Positions 16,073 through 25,699 of a stretch of DNA of 64,000 nucleotides are shown here, one piece after another. The position numbers were made by a program, and so were the translations under genes. Under the pieces are notes generated by a model that was not told where the DNA came from, ran no database searches, and saw only the letters and a program-made list of their open reading frames with translations. Within the stretch, counting starts at the first letter, position 1; every line of letters begins with the position of its first letter. The DNA is from an uncultured Pseudoteredinibacter sp. (GTDB lineage: Bacteria; Pseudomonadota; Gammaproteobacteria; Pseudomonadales; Cellvibrionaceae), in contig NZ_CANMSS010000016.1 in assembly GCF_947500695.1 (NCBI RefSeq), positions 19,072-83,071 on the forward strand, given 5' to 3'.

Positions 16073-18022
16073 ATGTTTAAAGAAATCCCCCTAGAGCGGC
16101 CATCGACGCCCCTATTGGATAGCATCGATTCGCCAGCACAATTACGTGAGCTGGAAGAAGAACAGCTGCCAGAATTAGCGCGCCAGCTGCGTGAGTTCCT
16201 GCTGTTCAGCGTGGGGAAAACCGGCGGCCACTTTGGTGCTGGGCTAGGTGTAGTGGAGCTCACCATTGCATTGCATTACATCTATCAAACTCCAGATGAC
16301 CGCTTGGTATGGGATGTAGGCCACCAAACCTACCCCCATAAGATCCTTACTGGGCGCCGAGAAGAGTTGCAAAGCATACGTCAGCTAGACGGTTTAGCCG
16401 GCTTTCCAAAGCGCGAAGAGAGTGAATTCGACACCTTTGGAGTGGGCCATTCAAGTACCTCTATTAGCGCCGCATTAGGCATGGCTTTGGGTGCTGAGCA
16501 AGACGCTATTCAGCAAGAGCAAGACCCCGAGCAACGCCGCAAGGCTGTTGCAATTATCGGCGATGGCGCGATGACGGCGGGCATGGCTTTTGAAGCCTTA
16601 AACCACGCTGCCCATACCGAAACCGATATGCTGGTTGTTCTGAACGATAACAATATGTCGATCAGCAAAAATGTCGGCGGCCTAGCCACCTATTTCTCTA
16701 GAATTTGGGCCAGCAAAACTTATAACCAAATGCGCGAAGGCAGCAAAAAAGTGCTCAGCGCTATCCCGCAAGCTTGGGAATTTGCTCGCCGCACTGAAGA
16801 ACATATGAAGGGCATGGTTTCTCCTGGCACTTTATTTGAAGAGCTGGGCTTTAACTATATCGGCCCAATTGATGGCCACGACCTGCCTCGCCTTGTCCAC
16901 GACCTCAGAAATTTACGGGATATTAAAGGCCCGAAGTTGCTTCATATCGTGACTCAAAAAGGCAAAGGTTTTAGCCCCGCCGAAGAAGATCCGGTTGGCT
17001 ATCACGCGCTTAATAAAATTGAAGCGCCCAATAGCACACCAGTAACGGCGGTACCAAAACCACCTAAATACCAAGACGTATTTGGCGCCTGGCTATGCGA
17101 TCAAGCTGCGGCCGACAAACGATTAATCGGTATTACCCCAGCAATGTGCGAAGGCTCTGGCATGGTGAAATTTGCCGAGCAATATAGCGAACGCTTCCAC
17201 GATGTTGCGATTGCCGAGCAACACGCGGTCACACTAGCAGCCGGCATGGCCTGTGAAGGACAAAAACCGGTAGTCGCTATTTATTCGACCTTTTTGCAAC
17301 GCGCCTACGATCAATTAATTCATGACGTCGCTTTGCAAAACCTTGATGTCACCTTTGCCATTGACCGAGCCGGCTTGGTCGGTGAAGACGGCCCTACCCA
17401 TGCCGGCAGCTTCGATCTTACCTTTATGCGCTGCATTCCCAATATGATCATCGCAGCACCTTCCGATGAGAATGAATGCCGCAAATTACTGAGCACTGCC
17501 TATCAATACAATGGGCCATCTGCTGTGCGATACCCTCGCGGCAACGGTGTTGGTGTCAGCATTGAAGAGACCCTTGATACGGTCATTATTGGCAAAGGCA
17601 TTCAATTAAGCCAAAGCAAAAACAATCGCATTGCCATTTTAAATTTCGGCACGCGTTTGCAAGCGGCGAAAGAAGCCACGGCCGCAGTTGATGCCAGCCT
17701 ATGCGATATGCGCTGGGTGAAACCTATCGACGAAGAGTTGATTTTAAAAATTGCTAGTAGCCATCAGCTGCTTGTCACCATAGAAGAAAATGCTATCGCC
17801 GGTGGCGCTGGAAGTGCTGTCAGCGAATTTTTAAATAGCCAAGGTATTTGCCTTCCGATGTTGCAACTGGGTTTGGATGATCGCTATGTAGATCACGGCA
17901 AGCCACAGCAATTGCTAGAAAAAGAGCAGCTGGACGCTAAAGGCATTCAGCAGGCGATTGAAAAACGCTGGGCAGAATTCAGCGCTGCACAACAGGATAG
18001 TAAACCACGCAATTTGGCCTAG
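16073..18022 (+). CDS. dxs: 1-deoxy-D-xylulose-5-phosphate synthase
   Basis: The 649-residue enzyme joins pyruvate and glyceraldehyde 3-phosphate, the first step of the MEP isoprenoid pathway. The N-terminal thiamine diphosphate domain shows GDGAMTAGMAFEALNHA and NDNNMSIS; the catalytic His lies in KTGGHFGAGLGVVE. The central pyrimidine-binding domain includes AEQHAVTLAAGMA and the region DRAGLVGEDGPTHAG; a transketolase C-domain ends the protein. Length and motifs are normal. The gap to ispA is about 160 bases, so it may also have its own promoter. Confidence 0.97.
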   Translation: MFKEIPLERPSTPLLDSIDSPAQLRELEEEQLPELARQLREFLLFSVGKTGGHFGAGLGVVELTIALHYIYQTPDDRLVWDVGHQTYPHKILTGRREELQSIRQLDGLAGFPKREESEFDTFGVGHSSTSISAALGMALGAEQDAIQQEQDPEQRRKAVAIIGDGAMTAGMAFEALNHAAHTETDMLVVLNDNNMSISKNVGGLATYFSRIWASKTYNQMREGSKKVLSAIPQAWEFARRTEEHMKGMVSPGTLFEELGFNYIGPIDGHDLPRLVHDLRNLRDIKGPKLLHIVTQKGKGFSPAEEDPVGYHALNKIEAPNSTPVTAVPKPPKYQDVFGAWLCDQAAADKRLIGITPAMCEGSGMVKFAEQYSERFHDVAIAEQHAVTLAAGMACEGQKPVVAIYSTFLQRAYDQLIHDVALQNLDVTFAIDRAGLVGEDGPTHAGSFDLTFMRCIPNMIIAAPSDENECRKLLSTAYQYNGPSAVRYPRGNGVGVSIEETLDTVIIGKGIQLSQSKNNRIAILNFGTRLQAAKEATAAVDASLCDMRWVKPIDEELILKIASSHQLLVTIEENAIAGGAGSAVSEFLNSQGICLPMLQLGLDDRYVDHGKPQQLLEKEQLDAKGIQQAIEKRWAEFSAAQQDSKPRNLA

Positions 18023-18079
18023 CCAATTTCGCTGGCTAGCAGCTAGTAATACAATAAGAATCAAGAATAAGGATACACC

Positions 18080-18916
18080 TTGAGTAATCTGCATGCCCCG
18101 CCAAGCTTTGGCCGGGCCTCCCTACTTCATGCCAGCTATGATTTAAAACGAAACTTTAGCAGTTTCAAATGGCTATTGTTTGGCGGCAGCTTCCTTATCG
18201 CTTGGGGCCTCGTACTGCGCTACGTTATTTTGGCAAGCACACGCCTGATAGAAAGTGGTGAAGAAAGCGGCATCAGCCTGTTGATTCTCGACAAACTTCA
18301 ATTGCTACAACGCTTTGATTGGCCAAGCTATGAACTGGCCATTTGCTGGTACCTGCTCGAGCTATGCTTACCTTTGCTAGTTATGTTGCTTAGCGCCGAC
18401 TTATTGATTCAAGATCGCCAGGCTAGACGCTTACGCTTTTGGCAAGCTCGAAGCCATCGTTTAAGTGTTGTGCTTGGACGCTGCCTGGCGAAAGCCGCGA
18501 TACTCGGTGGCATTCTCGCCATCGCCATTTTCAGTACGCTAGCGCTTAGTTTAAGCCGCCAAAGCGGCGGCTTTGAAGCCAGCCTTGGCGGCGCTATTGT
18601 CATGTGGCTATTATTATTTTTTCTGGGACTGCCCTACATTGCCTTAATGAGCTTAAGCAGTATTTTTGCTTCCAGCCCTATTCGATCATTACTGCTCGCA
18701 TTTATCGGGCTGGTTATTATCGGCTGGCTATTCTCTTGGCTCGCGAATAGCATCGCACCATTTGCCTTGTTCAATAGCTTATTACCAGGCTCTCATAGTC
18801 AGTTACTGGAACAGTGTTCCGCCAGCGAATGCCTACCCGCAATTGGCCTGCCGATTCTGCAAAGTAGCTGGGTACTAGTGTTGTCTCTTTGGCTGTGGAA
18901 GAGGCAAGACATATGA
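18080..18916 (+). CDS. ABC-2 type transporter membrane subunit
   Basis: This 278-residue protein seems to start at TTG (18080), with an aagga site upstream. It has about six membrane helices: around 32-50, 95-110, 135-155, 172-190, 198-218 and 260-275. There is no ATPase domain; the next gene supplies it, overlapping by four bases (ATGA). Together they make a simple two-component exporter. The substrate is unknown. Similar pairs export drugs, peptides or surface compounds, or serve as gliding or copper-related systems; nothing here separates these options. Confidence 0.78.
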   Translation: MSNLHAPPSFGRASLLHASYDLKRNFSSFKWLLFGGSFLIAWGLVLRYVILASTRLIESGEESGISLLILDKLQLLQRFDWPSYELAICWYLLELCLPLLVMLLSADLLIQDRQARRLRFWQARSHRLSVVLGRCLAKAAILGGILAIAIFSTLALSLSRQSGGFEASLGGAIVMWLLLFFLGLPYIALMSLSSIFASSPIRSLLLAFIGLVIIGWLFSWLANSIAPFALFNSLLPGSHSQLLEQCSASECLPAIGLPILQSSWVLVLSLWLWKRQDI

Positions 18917-19824
18917 GCTTATTGGAATGTCACAACCTAAGCAAAAGCTTTGGCACGGTCGAGGCTTTAGAGTCGACTAACTTACGCCTGGACAAAGGCA
19001 GCCCGATTGCCTTAATCGGACCCAATGGCGCTGGCAAAACCACTTTTTTTAGCCTGCTTTGTAATTACATACAAGCCAGCAGCGGTGATATCAAGCTACT
19101 CGGCGAACCCATCGACAGCGCGAAGATACAAGGGCGAATCGGCAGCCTGCCGCAGGATGCCCAGCTTGATAGAGAGCTAAGTATTGTGCAGCAGCTTAGC
19201 TTTCTTGCGCGCCTGCAAGGCTTTAGCAGCTCCGCTGCAACACAAGAGGCTTTGAGGGTTCTTGGCCTTGTTGACCTTGCTGAATCAGCCGACAAAAAAC
19301 CACAGCAGCTCAGCCATGGTATGAATAAGCGAGTACTATTTGCGCAGGCCCTAATTGGCGATCCAGAGCTGGTGTTACTCGACGAGCCCACTGCGGGTGT
19401 AGACCCTAATAATGCACGTTTAATTCGAAACATTATTGAGCAACAGTCGCACAAACAGACCTTCATTATCAGCTCCCATAATATTGCTGAACTAGAAAAG
19501 CTCTGCCAACGAGTGCTGTATATTGAACATGGGGTTTTACAAGAGCACCAGAGTCATCAAAACAACACTGGCGACAGTGCCGTTATTGAAATCGAGCTCT
19601 GCCAGGAACAAGCTGAACAACTACGCCAACAACTTAGCCGCCTTCCTTCTTTTCAGCACGCCGGCAGCCGTAATGCAAGGCATCTATCGATTCGCTACAA
19701 CGCTAAGGAAAAGGGTTTCGATCGCCAGCTGCTGGAATTGCTAGCCAACTCAGGCATAGAGTACCAGCAGCTTAAAAAGGGGCTTAGCCTGGAAGATCAA
19801 TTGTTTTCTGATAGCAACTCTTGA
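18913..19824 (+). CDS. ABC transporter ATP-binding protein
   Basis: The start is the ATG at 18913, which overlaps the upstream stop (ATGA); a TTG at 18889 is less likely. The 303 residues show Walker A at 36-44 (GPNGAGKTT), the Q-loop LPQDAQ, a signature LSHGMNKR (variant of LSGGQ), Walker B LVLLDEPTAGVD and the switch His in IISSHN. A C-terminal extension of about 90 residues resembles the DUF4162-type tail of drug-exporter ATPases. It drives the membrane subunit encoded upstream. Confidence 0.92.
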   Translation: MSLLECHNLSKSFGTVEALESTNLRLDKGSPIALIGPNGAGKTTFFSLLCNYIQASSGDIKLLGEPIDSAKIQGRIGSLPQDAQLDRELSIVQQLSFLARLQGFSSSAATQEALRVLGLVDLAESADKKPQQLSHGMNKRVLFAQALIGDPELVLLDEPTAGVDPNNARLIRNIIEQQSHKQTFIISSHNIAELEKLCQRVLYIEHGVLQEHQSHQNNTGDSAVIEIELCQEQAEQLRQQLSRLPSFQHAGSRNARHLSIRYNAKEKGFDRQLLELLANSGIEYQQLKKGLSLEDQLFSDSNS

Positions 19825-19860
19825 TTAAACTAGCTCGACAAGGATAGACCCCAGACATAA

Positions 19861-19912
19861 AAAACAGCTTAAGGCGTTCTGGCTAAACTCCACGAACACA
19901 CTAAGCTGTTTT
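19861..19912. terminator. Probable bidirectional terminator between convergent genes
   Basis: Arms aaaacagctta (19861-19871) and taagctgtttt (19902-19912) pair perfectly over 11 bases around a 30-base loop. The element lies between the ABC transporter operon and the convergent MarR-like gene. Confidence 0.6.
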
Positions 19913-19931
19913 CTATTTTCCAAATTACACC

Positions 19932-20483
19932 TTAGCTACCTTTGTGAGATGCCGCCACACATGCAGCCTGATCGTACATACCCACCATTAAATTAAGAGC
20001 TTGAGTTGCGCCATTTAGCTTGCCTTCAAACTCAGCAATCGAGCCCGTTAAACTCAGCAATAACTCTTGGCGATACTTGGCATATCGATCGGTGACCTGC
20101 ATACCAACTTCTGTGACTTGATAGGTCACGCCTTTTTTACTATCACCCTTCGCTTTTTCAATCAATCCAGCCTTGCTCATTTTGCGCAAACTGTATTGCA
20201 GGTTCGACAGATCATCGCGATTCAACAAACGAGCTAAATCAGAAATACTCTTAGGACGATCATGCATGCGAATCATATGCAACAGGGCATTGTCGGTGCC
20301 GCTAAAGTTGCCCTCTACACAACAGGCTAAGCAGTCTGACTGCCAGCGTTCGAAGGCTTCGGATATTCGAAATAAGGCAAACTCTAACTCAGTTAGTGCA
20401 ACCTCATGAGTATCCGTTGCCAAGTGCCATTTTTTATCTAGAATTTCGTTGCTGTCTTGGCTAGTTACATTGTTATTGTTCAT
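19932..20483 (-). CDS. MarR-like winged-helix transcriptional regulator
   Basis: I start at the ATG at 20483 (MNNNNVTSQD), preceded by aaggaag at ideal spacing; the longer frame to 20531 would run into the upstream terminator. The 183 residues contain a winged helix (about 65-135) with SISDLARLLNRDDLSNLQYSLRKMSKAGLIEK and a wing with KKGVTYQVTEVG, flanked by dimerisation helices. Several cysteines (CLACC near residue 42) could sense metals or oxidants, which is speculative. It follows the monooxygenase gene on the same strand, so it is the natural candidate to control it. Confidence 0.8.
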   Translation of the reverse strand: MNNNNVTSQDSNEILDKKWHLATDTHEVALTELEFALFRISEAFERWQSDCLACCVEGNFSGTDNALLHMIRMHDRPKSISDLARLLNRDDLSNLQYSLRKMSKAGLIEKAKGDSKKGVTYQVTEVGMQVTDRYAKYRQELLLSLTGSIAEFEGKLNGATQALNLMVGMYDQAACVAASHKGS

Positions 20484-20522
20484 CGGCTTCCTTGGTATAA
20501 AAACTTCAAGCCTAGAATAACG

Positions 20523-20559
20523 AAAAAGCACAACAGAGGCACCCGCTGTTGTGCTTTTT
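20523..20559 (-). terminator. Rho-independent terminator of the monooxygenase gene
   Basis: Arms aaaaagcacaacag and its complement (20523-20536 and 20546-20559) form a 14-base stem with T runs on the minus strand. It separates the monooxygenase gene from the regulator gene downstream. Confidence 0.85.
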
Positions 20560-20618
20560 TGTTTACCATTTAGCCTTTTATAAACAGACTAAATAAAGCT
20601 ATGTAGAGCAAAGACGCT

Positions 20619-21731
20619 TTAGCTGTCAGCAGTGACCGGCATACGGATACCTTTACGCTCTAAACGTGGAACCACTTCTTGAATAAAGTAAGGCATCTCT
20701 TTTACGTAGTCGACAAAGCCTAAAACACTGCCGCCAAAACCAGCATTGTGAAGCGACTCTAGGCCATCCGCTACAGTATCTGGATCACCCACTAGCGGGA
20801 AGCCACCATGACCCGTAGCCATCGCTTGCTTCATTTGTAAAATTTGATCTTTCGGGAAAGACTCAGCATTCTCAAACATAATCCGGGTAATATTATCCAC
20901 CGCACCCCAATCGGCATTCTCTTCGGCGTAGTAGCGGTGATACTCCTCGGCCTCTTTCTTAGTTGGACGACACACTGAGAATGACAACGTTAGCACACCA
21001 ATATCACGACCAACGTTTTTACCAGCCGCTTTAATATCTTTAATGTCCTGCGACGTCTTCTCCAAATCCATTGCTGGTGTAAATAAAAAATCAGCATTAT
21101 TGACAGCAAACTCACGCCCTTGAGCAGAGCCCGCTGCATTAAAGATGGGTACATTGTTTTGCACCGGGTGTGGTAGCGAGTAAGTTTGCTTTAGCTTGTG
21201 CCAAGCCCCCTCATAATCGAAAGCCTCATTTTCTTTCCATAGACGTTTCACAATATCAAACCACTCTTGGCCATAAGCATAACGGGTCTCATGATCATCA
21301 GGCAATTCCTGGCCCAGCGCCTCATACTCAGGACGGTTCCAGCCACACACCACATTCAAACCTGCACGGCCGCCACCGATATGATCCATGGTAGCAATCT
21401 GCTTAGCCAGTACCACAGGGTGGTTGCAGGAGGTGTGGATGGTCGAGAAGACATGAATATTTTTGGTGTGAGCCAACAAAGCTGTTGCCCAGGTGATGGT
21501 TTCCAAAACATTGCCGTGGAAATTGGTATCGCCACCATAACCAATCCAGCGAGCAATAGGCAGTAAGAAGTCAAAGCCCGCTTCATCGGCCATCTTTGCC
21601 ATCTGCAGATTATTCTCCCAACTATTATCCCAGCGCTCAGGCACCTTGGTGACTGCCAAGCCGCCGGAACAGTTAGCCGAGAATGTACCTAACTTAAAGT
21701 GGTCGCGATGAAAGTAGTGGTTTGCGCTCAT
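20619..21731 (-). CDS. LLM-class flavin-dependent monooxygenase
   Basis: The 370-residue protein is a bacterial-luciferase-like TIM barrel of the SsuD/RutA/SfnG group. Typical segments are GFDFLLPIARWIGYGGDT, ATMDHIGGGRAGLNVVCGWN and PIFNAAGSAQGREFA. Such enzymes use reduced FMN and oxygen to oxidise sulfonates, sulfones, pyrimidines or similar compounds. The RWIGYGGDTNFHG region is closest to the RutA/SfnG side, but I cannot name the substrate. No flavin reductase gene is adjacent. A palindrome 37 bases before the start may be its operator. Confidence 0.85.
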   Translation of the reverse strand: MSANHYFHRDHFKLGTFSANCSGGLAVTKVPERWDNSWENNLQMAKMADEAGFDFLLPIARWIGYGGDTNFHGNVLETITWATALLAHTKNIHVFSTIHTSCNHPVVLAKQIATMDHIGGGRAGLNVVCGWNRPEYEALGQELPDDHETRYAYGQEWFDIVKRLWKENEAFDYEGAWHKLKQTYSLPHPVQNNVPIFNAAGSAQGREFAVNNADFLFTPAMDLEKTSQDIKDIKAAGKNVGRDIGVLTLSFSVCRPTKKEAEEYHRYYAEENADWGAVDNITRIMFENAESFPKDQILQMKQAMATGHGGFPLVGDPDTVADGLESLHNAGFGGSVLGFVDYVKEMPYFIQEVVPRLERKGIRMPVTADS

Positions 21732-21759
21732 GATTCACCTCATTATTTTTATCTGGCGT

Positions 21760-21791
21760 TAATTTAAGGTTAATTTAACCTTTAAATTAAT
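21760..21791. promoter_or_regulatory. Extended palindrome with core GGTTAATTTAACC
   Basis: The core palindrome at 21768-21780 is the same 13-base site as at 2332-2344. Here it is extended on both sides by AT-rich, nearly symmetrical arms (aatttaa / tttaaatt). It lies 37 bases upstream of the monooxygenase ATG, a typical operator position. Confidence 0.45.
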
Positions 21792-22058
21792 ACCTTACAA
21801 GTAAATCAATGCATTTTTTGAAGCTTTAGGTAGTCGTTTTTCTGGAGCTATATCAGACAAGCCTTAAAGGCATAGTTAGCGCTAACATACCCACTATAAC
21901 AAGCTTGATTTGCGGGCTTAATGATCAATATCTCAACAAATTACCCTGCTTACGGAGGCAAAGGCTCTGCTTTTCGTTTAGTAATACAAAGCTTTTGCAG
22001 CAAAGGCCTGCTCTGAGCGATTACAACAATAAGGCTCCCAGAGAGCTGAGGAATGATT
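21792..22058. other. Promoter region between divergent genes
   Basis: No gene is supported between the leftward monooxygenase gene and the rightward DUF819 gene. The AT-rich part near 21790-21830 probably holds the monooxygenase promoter. The DUF819 gene has a gagga ribosome site at 22048-22052. Confidence 0.45.
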
Positions 22059-23309
22059 ATGAATTCAACCGGCCCACTGATTACCAATGATGCTGTAAGC
22101 TTCGGCCTGCTAGCACTTATCCTTGCGTTAATCATGCATACCGCCAACAATGCCGGCCCTCGGTGGAAGCGCTTTTACAGCATTGTTCCAATGCTATTGA
22201 TTTGCTACCTAATACCTTCGCTATTAAACACCTTTGGTGTTATTTCTTCTAAGGGCTCCGGCCTTTGGACCATCGCGAAAAACTACTTTTTGCCAGCAGC
22301 CCTAGTGTTGATGACGTTAAGCATCGACTTAAAGGCCATTATGCGACTTGGCGATAAAGCCATTATTATGTTTCTAGTGGGCACCGTGGGCATCGTAATC
22401 GGCGGCCCCTTGGCAATCCTTATTATGTCTATGTTTAGCCCGGAAACAGTCGGTGGTGTCGGCCCAGAGGCGGTTTGGAGAGGCCTTGCAACGCTAGCTG
22501 GTAGCTGGATTGGTGGCGGCGCCAACCAAGCCGCCATGCTGGAGCTATACCAATATAACCCAGCCAATTATTCGGCCATGGTTACAGTCGATATTATCGT
22601 TGCCAATATTTGGATGGCCTTTCTACTTTGGGGAGCTGGTAACAATGCTAAAGTTGATCGCTGGCTTGGAGCGGATACCACTGCGATTGATGACGTGAAG
22701 CGTCGCTTAGAGGAGTACCACGGCCGGGAGAAGCTAGAGCTGGACCTACCTAGGCTTACAGCCATCTTCGCCATTGCTTTTGGCACCGTGGGGCTTTGTC
22801 ACCTTCTTGGCGATGTGCTGGCGCCATTCTTTAAAGCCATTCCGGCAACTTCAGAAAGCATCCTGGCGAACCACTTTTTCTGGATCGTCATTGTTTCCAC
22901 CACCATGGGGCTAGGACTAAGCTTTACACGCTTTAATAAACTCGAAGGCGCTGGCGCCTCTAAGTTTGGCAGCTTGTTTATTTATCTGTTGGTGGTGATC
23001 ATCGGCACCAAGATGGATGTGATGAAAATTGTCGAGCAGCCAGGCCTGATACTAGTGGGCATCATTTGGATGAGTATTCATTCCGGGCTGCTGATTATTG
23101 TAGCCAAGATAATACGCGCACCTTTCTTTTTCTTAGCCGTTGGCAGTAAAGCTAATGTTGGAGGCGCCGCATCAGCACCCATCATTGCAGCGGCCTTTCA
23201 CCCCTCCTTAGCACCAGTAGGGGTGTTACTTGCCGTACTGGGTTATGCACTTGGAACCTACGGCGCAATGCTTTGCGCTTGGCTAATGTCGTTAGCAGCG
23301 CCGGTTTAG
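22059..23309 (+). CDS. DUF819 family integral membrane protein
   Basis: The 416-residue protein starts best at the ATG at 22059 (MNSTGPLITNDAVSF), six bases after gagga; an ATG at 22053 is too close to that site. It has about ten to eleven membrane helices, with glycine-rich segments GLATLAGSWIGGGANQAAML and GSKANVGGAASAPIIAAAFHP that recur in two halves, like sodium-coupled or glutamate-type transporters. The family includes B. subtilis YjcL. The substrate is unknown. It ends before a strong terminator shared with the chemoreceptor gene. Confidence 0.85.
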   Translation: MNSTGPLITNDAVSFGLLALILALIMHTANNAGPRWKRFYSIVPMLLICYLIPSLLNTFGVISSKGSGLWTIAKNYFLPAALVLMTLSIDLKAIMRLGDKAIIMFLVGTVGIVIGGPLAILIMSMFSPETVGGVGPEAVWRGLATLAGSWIGGGANQAAMLELYQYNPANYSAMVTVDIIVANIWMAFLLWGAGNNAKVDRWLGADTTAIDDVKRRLEEYHGREKLELDLPRLTAIFAIAFGTVGLCHLLGDVLAPFFKAIPATSESILANHFFWIVIVSTTMGLGLSFTRFNKLEGAGASKFGSLFIYLLVVIIGTKMDVMKIVEQPGLILVGIIWMSIHSGLLIIVAKIIRAPFFFLAVGSKANVGGAASAPIIAAAFHPSLAPVGVLLAVLGYALGTYGAMLCAWLMSLAAPV

Positions 23310-23329
23310 CTTTTAACGTTAAATGGCGT

Positions 23330-23365
23330 AAGTCAATCGCCCTCTTTTTAGAGGGCGATTGACTT
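23330..23365. terminator. Bidirectional terminator between convergent genes
   Basis: A perfect 16-base stem (aagtcaatcgccctct and its complement) encloses the loop tttt. Its right arm touches the stop codon of the chemoreceptor gene, so it likely serves both convergent genes. Confidence 0.75.
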
Positions 23366-24984
23366 TAGGTGTGGCGGTAGGCACTCAGTTGCTCTGATAA
23401 GCCTAAGGATATCTCTGAAACCACTTCACTGGCCTTTGACGAACCTTCAGCTAAGCCAGCGGTTTGCAGACTGAGATCAGACAGTTTTGCAGCCTGAGCA
23501 CTTAACGATTTAGATAAATCAATCTGCTGTTTTGAACTGCTTGAAATGCCACCACTTTGCGTTGCTATCAAAGTGATGGCCCGAAGAATTTGCTCAATAA
23601 TTTCGCTGGTAGCTTCAGCCTGCTCAACACTTTTACTGGCCGCCTGCACACTGTCACTTAAAGAATTTGATACTTCCTGGCTGCTGGCTTGTATGGCCTC
23701 CACCATGGCCTGAATTTCATTTGTTGAACTGGCGGTCCGTTGCGCTAGCTGCCTAACTTCATCAGCCACTACGGCAAAACCTCGACCTTGATCTCCAGCT
23801 CGTGCCGCTTCAATGGCAGCATTGAGCGCTAATAAATTTGTTTGCTCCGCAATTTCGCTGATAACCGACAGCACACCACCAATGGCTTCACTACTACTGG
23901 ATAGCTTTGCCATATCATTCGAGGAACGCTGCACGATGTTAGCTAATTGGTTTATGGCATCAATCGTCCTTGCTAATCTCTCAGAGCCGATCGCCGCGGC
24001 ATCTGTCGCAGATTTCGTTTCCTCGCTGCTAGCTTCTGCGGTACTTAAGACATCTTGTCCTGCTTTAAACACACTATCGACAGACTGCTGAACAGCAAGC
24101 AGCTCCTGATTTTGGAGCTCTACTTGAACATCAACCTTCTTTGCCCCACTGACCAAATCACCGGCAGAATCCTGCAACTGTTTTGTAATAGGACGCAGCG
24201 AAGCTAACAACTGATCCAAGACGCCAATCATTTGATTCACGTCTTGCCCTAGCTCGCCAATCTCGCATTTTGAATTCACTGCAACACGGCCAGAAAAGTC
24301 CATACTCTGAATTATTCCCGCCACTGACGCTCGAATACTTTCCAGTGGCCGCAATATACTACGGCTAAGCCAAAGGCTCAGTGCCAATTGAAAAATAGTT
24401 AACACAGATAATAAAATTAAAATTTGATTGGTAGTCTCCGCGAGTCGTTGATCGGCGGCAATTTGTTCGGCCTGTGCCAATTGAGTTTGCTGCTCGATCA
24501 GCTGATCGAGAGATTTAAACAGCGGCTGTAATCCAGGATACATTTTCATGTCTACAAACTGGCCAAGCTCGTAGGTAGATTTAGATTTTATCTTTGATTC
24601 GAGCTCTTTAATGGTCGACAGCGATTGCTCAACAGCCGGGGCAATCTCTAAAAGCAGTTTTTCTTCTTCAGCAGTTAGAGAACGCTCGCTGAATTTTTCC
24701 CAAAGCTCTCTAATATGCTGATCTGCATTCAGAATTGTTTTCTCACCCTCACCCCAAAAAATCATCTGGGCGCGCAGCTGGTGAGCAGTGTCACTAACCT
24801 CATGACTGTAAACTCGAGACAGCTCTTCTAGAATCCAAACAGGTTCCAAACGTTGCTGACTGAGGTTTTTTGCAAATGAGACTTCAGAGCGTATCTTAGT
24901 CCAAGCCATAAACGACACAAAGATACATACACCGATAGACATTGTGACTAGAATTCCAAGCCTATGGCTAATACGCAAAGTCAT
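23365..24984 (-). CDS. Methyl-accepting chemotaxis protein
   Basis: The start is the ATG at 24984, directly after aaggagg; the longer frame to 25017 is unlikely. The 539 residues have a membrane helix at about 8-28, a helical periplasmic sensor of about 165 residues, a second membrane helix (about 191-212), a HAMP domain and the cytoplasmic signalling hairpin. The conserved tip reads EIAEQTNLLALNAAIEAARA, then GRGFAVVADEVRQLAQRTA. It relays signals to CheA/CheW and the flagellar motor. There is no CheR-binding pentapeptide at the C-terminus (ends LSAYRHT). The ligand is unknown. Confidence 0.93.
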   Translation of the reverse strand: MTLRISHRLGILVTMSIGVCIFVSFMAWTKIRSEVSFAKNLSQQRLEPVWILEELSRVYSHEVSDTAHQLRAQMIFWGEGEKTILNADQHIRELWEKFSERSLTAEEEKLLLEIAPAVEQSLSTIKELESKIKSKSTYELGQFVDMKMYPGLQPLFKSLDQLIEQQTQLAQAEQIAADQRLAETTNQILILLSVLTIFQLALSLWLSRSILRPLESIRASVAGIIQSMDFSGRVAVNSKCEIGELGQDVNQMIGVLDQLLASLRPITKQLQDSAGDLVSGAKKVDVQVELQNQELLAVQQSVDSVFKAGQDVLSTAEASSEETKSATDAAAIGSERLARTIDAINQLANIVQRSSNDMAKLSSSSEAIGGVLSVISEIAEQTNLLALNAAIEAARAGDQGRGFAVVADEVRQLAQRTASSTNEIQAMVEAIQASSQEVSNSLSDSVQAASKSVEQAEATSEIIEQILRAITLIATQSGGISSSSKQQIDLSKSLSAQAAKLSDLSLQTAGLAEGSSKASEVVSEISLGLSEQLSAYRHT

Positions 24985-25157
24985 GTTTGCCTCCTTGGCA
25001 ATTGCTGCGGTACCCATTCAAGTGTCGGCGATAGTCTCGATTAGTAAACAGTGTCATAAAAATTTAATCTAACTGACCAAATTTGATTATTTAACCATTA
25101 AATATGCAATTTAATTTAAAAGGCAAAACTCCATATTCATAAAATTTAGGCATAAAA

Positions 25158-25189
25158 AAACCGGCATCCTCTATGAGATATGCCGGTTT
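25158..25189 (-). terminator. Terminator of the alpha ribosomal operon
   Basis: Arms aaaccggcat and atgccggttt form a 10-base stem followed on the minus strand by a run of seven T. It lies 17 bases after the rplQ stop codon and ends the long ribosomal transcript. Confidence 0.88.
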
Positions 25190-25205
25190 CTTTAGAAACG
25201 TTTGC

Positions 25206-25592
25206 TTACTCTTCTTCAGCAGCCGCTTCAACTTGAGGGCGATCTACCAACTCAACGTAGGCCATTGGAGCCTTATCGCCAGTACGGAAACCACACTTCA
25301 AGATACGTATGTAACCACCTGGACGATCCTGATAACGAGGACCTAATACAGAAAATAGTTTACCTACAGCTTCTTTGTTACGTAGACGGTCGAAAGCTAA
25401 ACGACGGTTAGCTACGCTGTCTTCCTTGGCCAAAGTGATCAAAGGCTCAGCGTGACGACGCAGTTCCTTCGCTTTAGGCAAGGTTGTTTTAATCAACTCA
25501 TGCTCAACCAATGAAGAAACCATGTTCTTGAACATAGCCTTACGGTGTGAGCTGTTGCGATTCAGTTGACGGCCACTATGACGATGACGCAT
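25206..25592 (-). CDS. rplQ: 50S ribosomal protein L17
   Basis: The 128-residue protein opens with MRHRHSGRQLNRNSSHRKAM, the L17 signature, and contains TTLPKAKELRRHAEPLIT. It binds 23S rRNA near the exit tunnel. It is the last gene of the alpha operon, as in other gammaproteobacteria, and is followed by a terminator. The acidic tail (EAAAEEE) is common in the family. Confidence 0.97.
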   Translation of the reverse strand: MRHRHSGRQLNRNSSHRKAMFKNMVSSLVEHELIKTTLPKAKELRRHAEPLITLAKEDSVANRRLAFDRLRNKEAVGKLFSVLGPRYQDRPGGYIRILKCGFRTGDKAPMAYVELVDRPQVEAAAEEE

Positions 25593-25699
25593 GACTCTAA
25601 ATCCTTCATTTGGGCCTTCAATTTACATCGAAGGCGCTATTAACGTTGGCATTGGCTGGGCCAAATGCCAACCATATTACTTTAAGCGTTGAATTTGGC

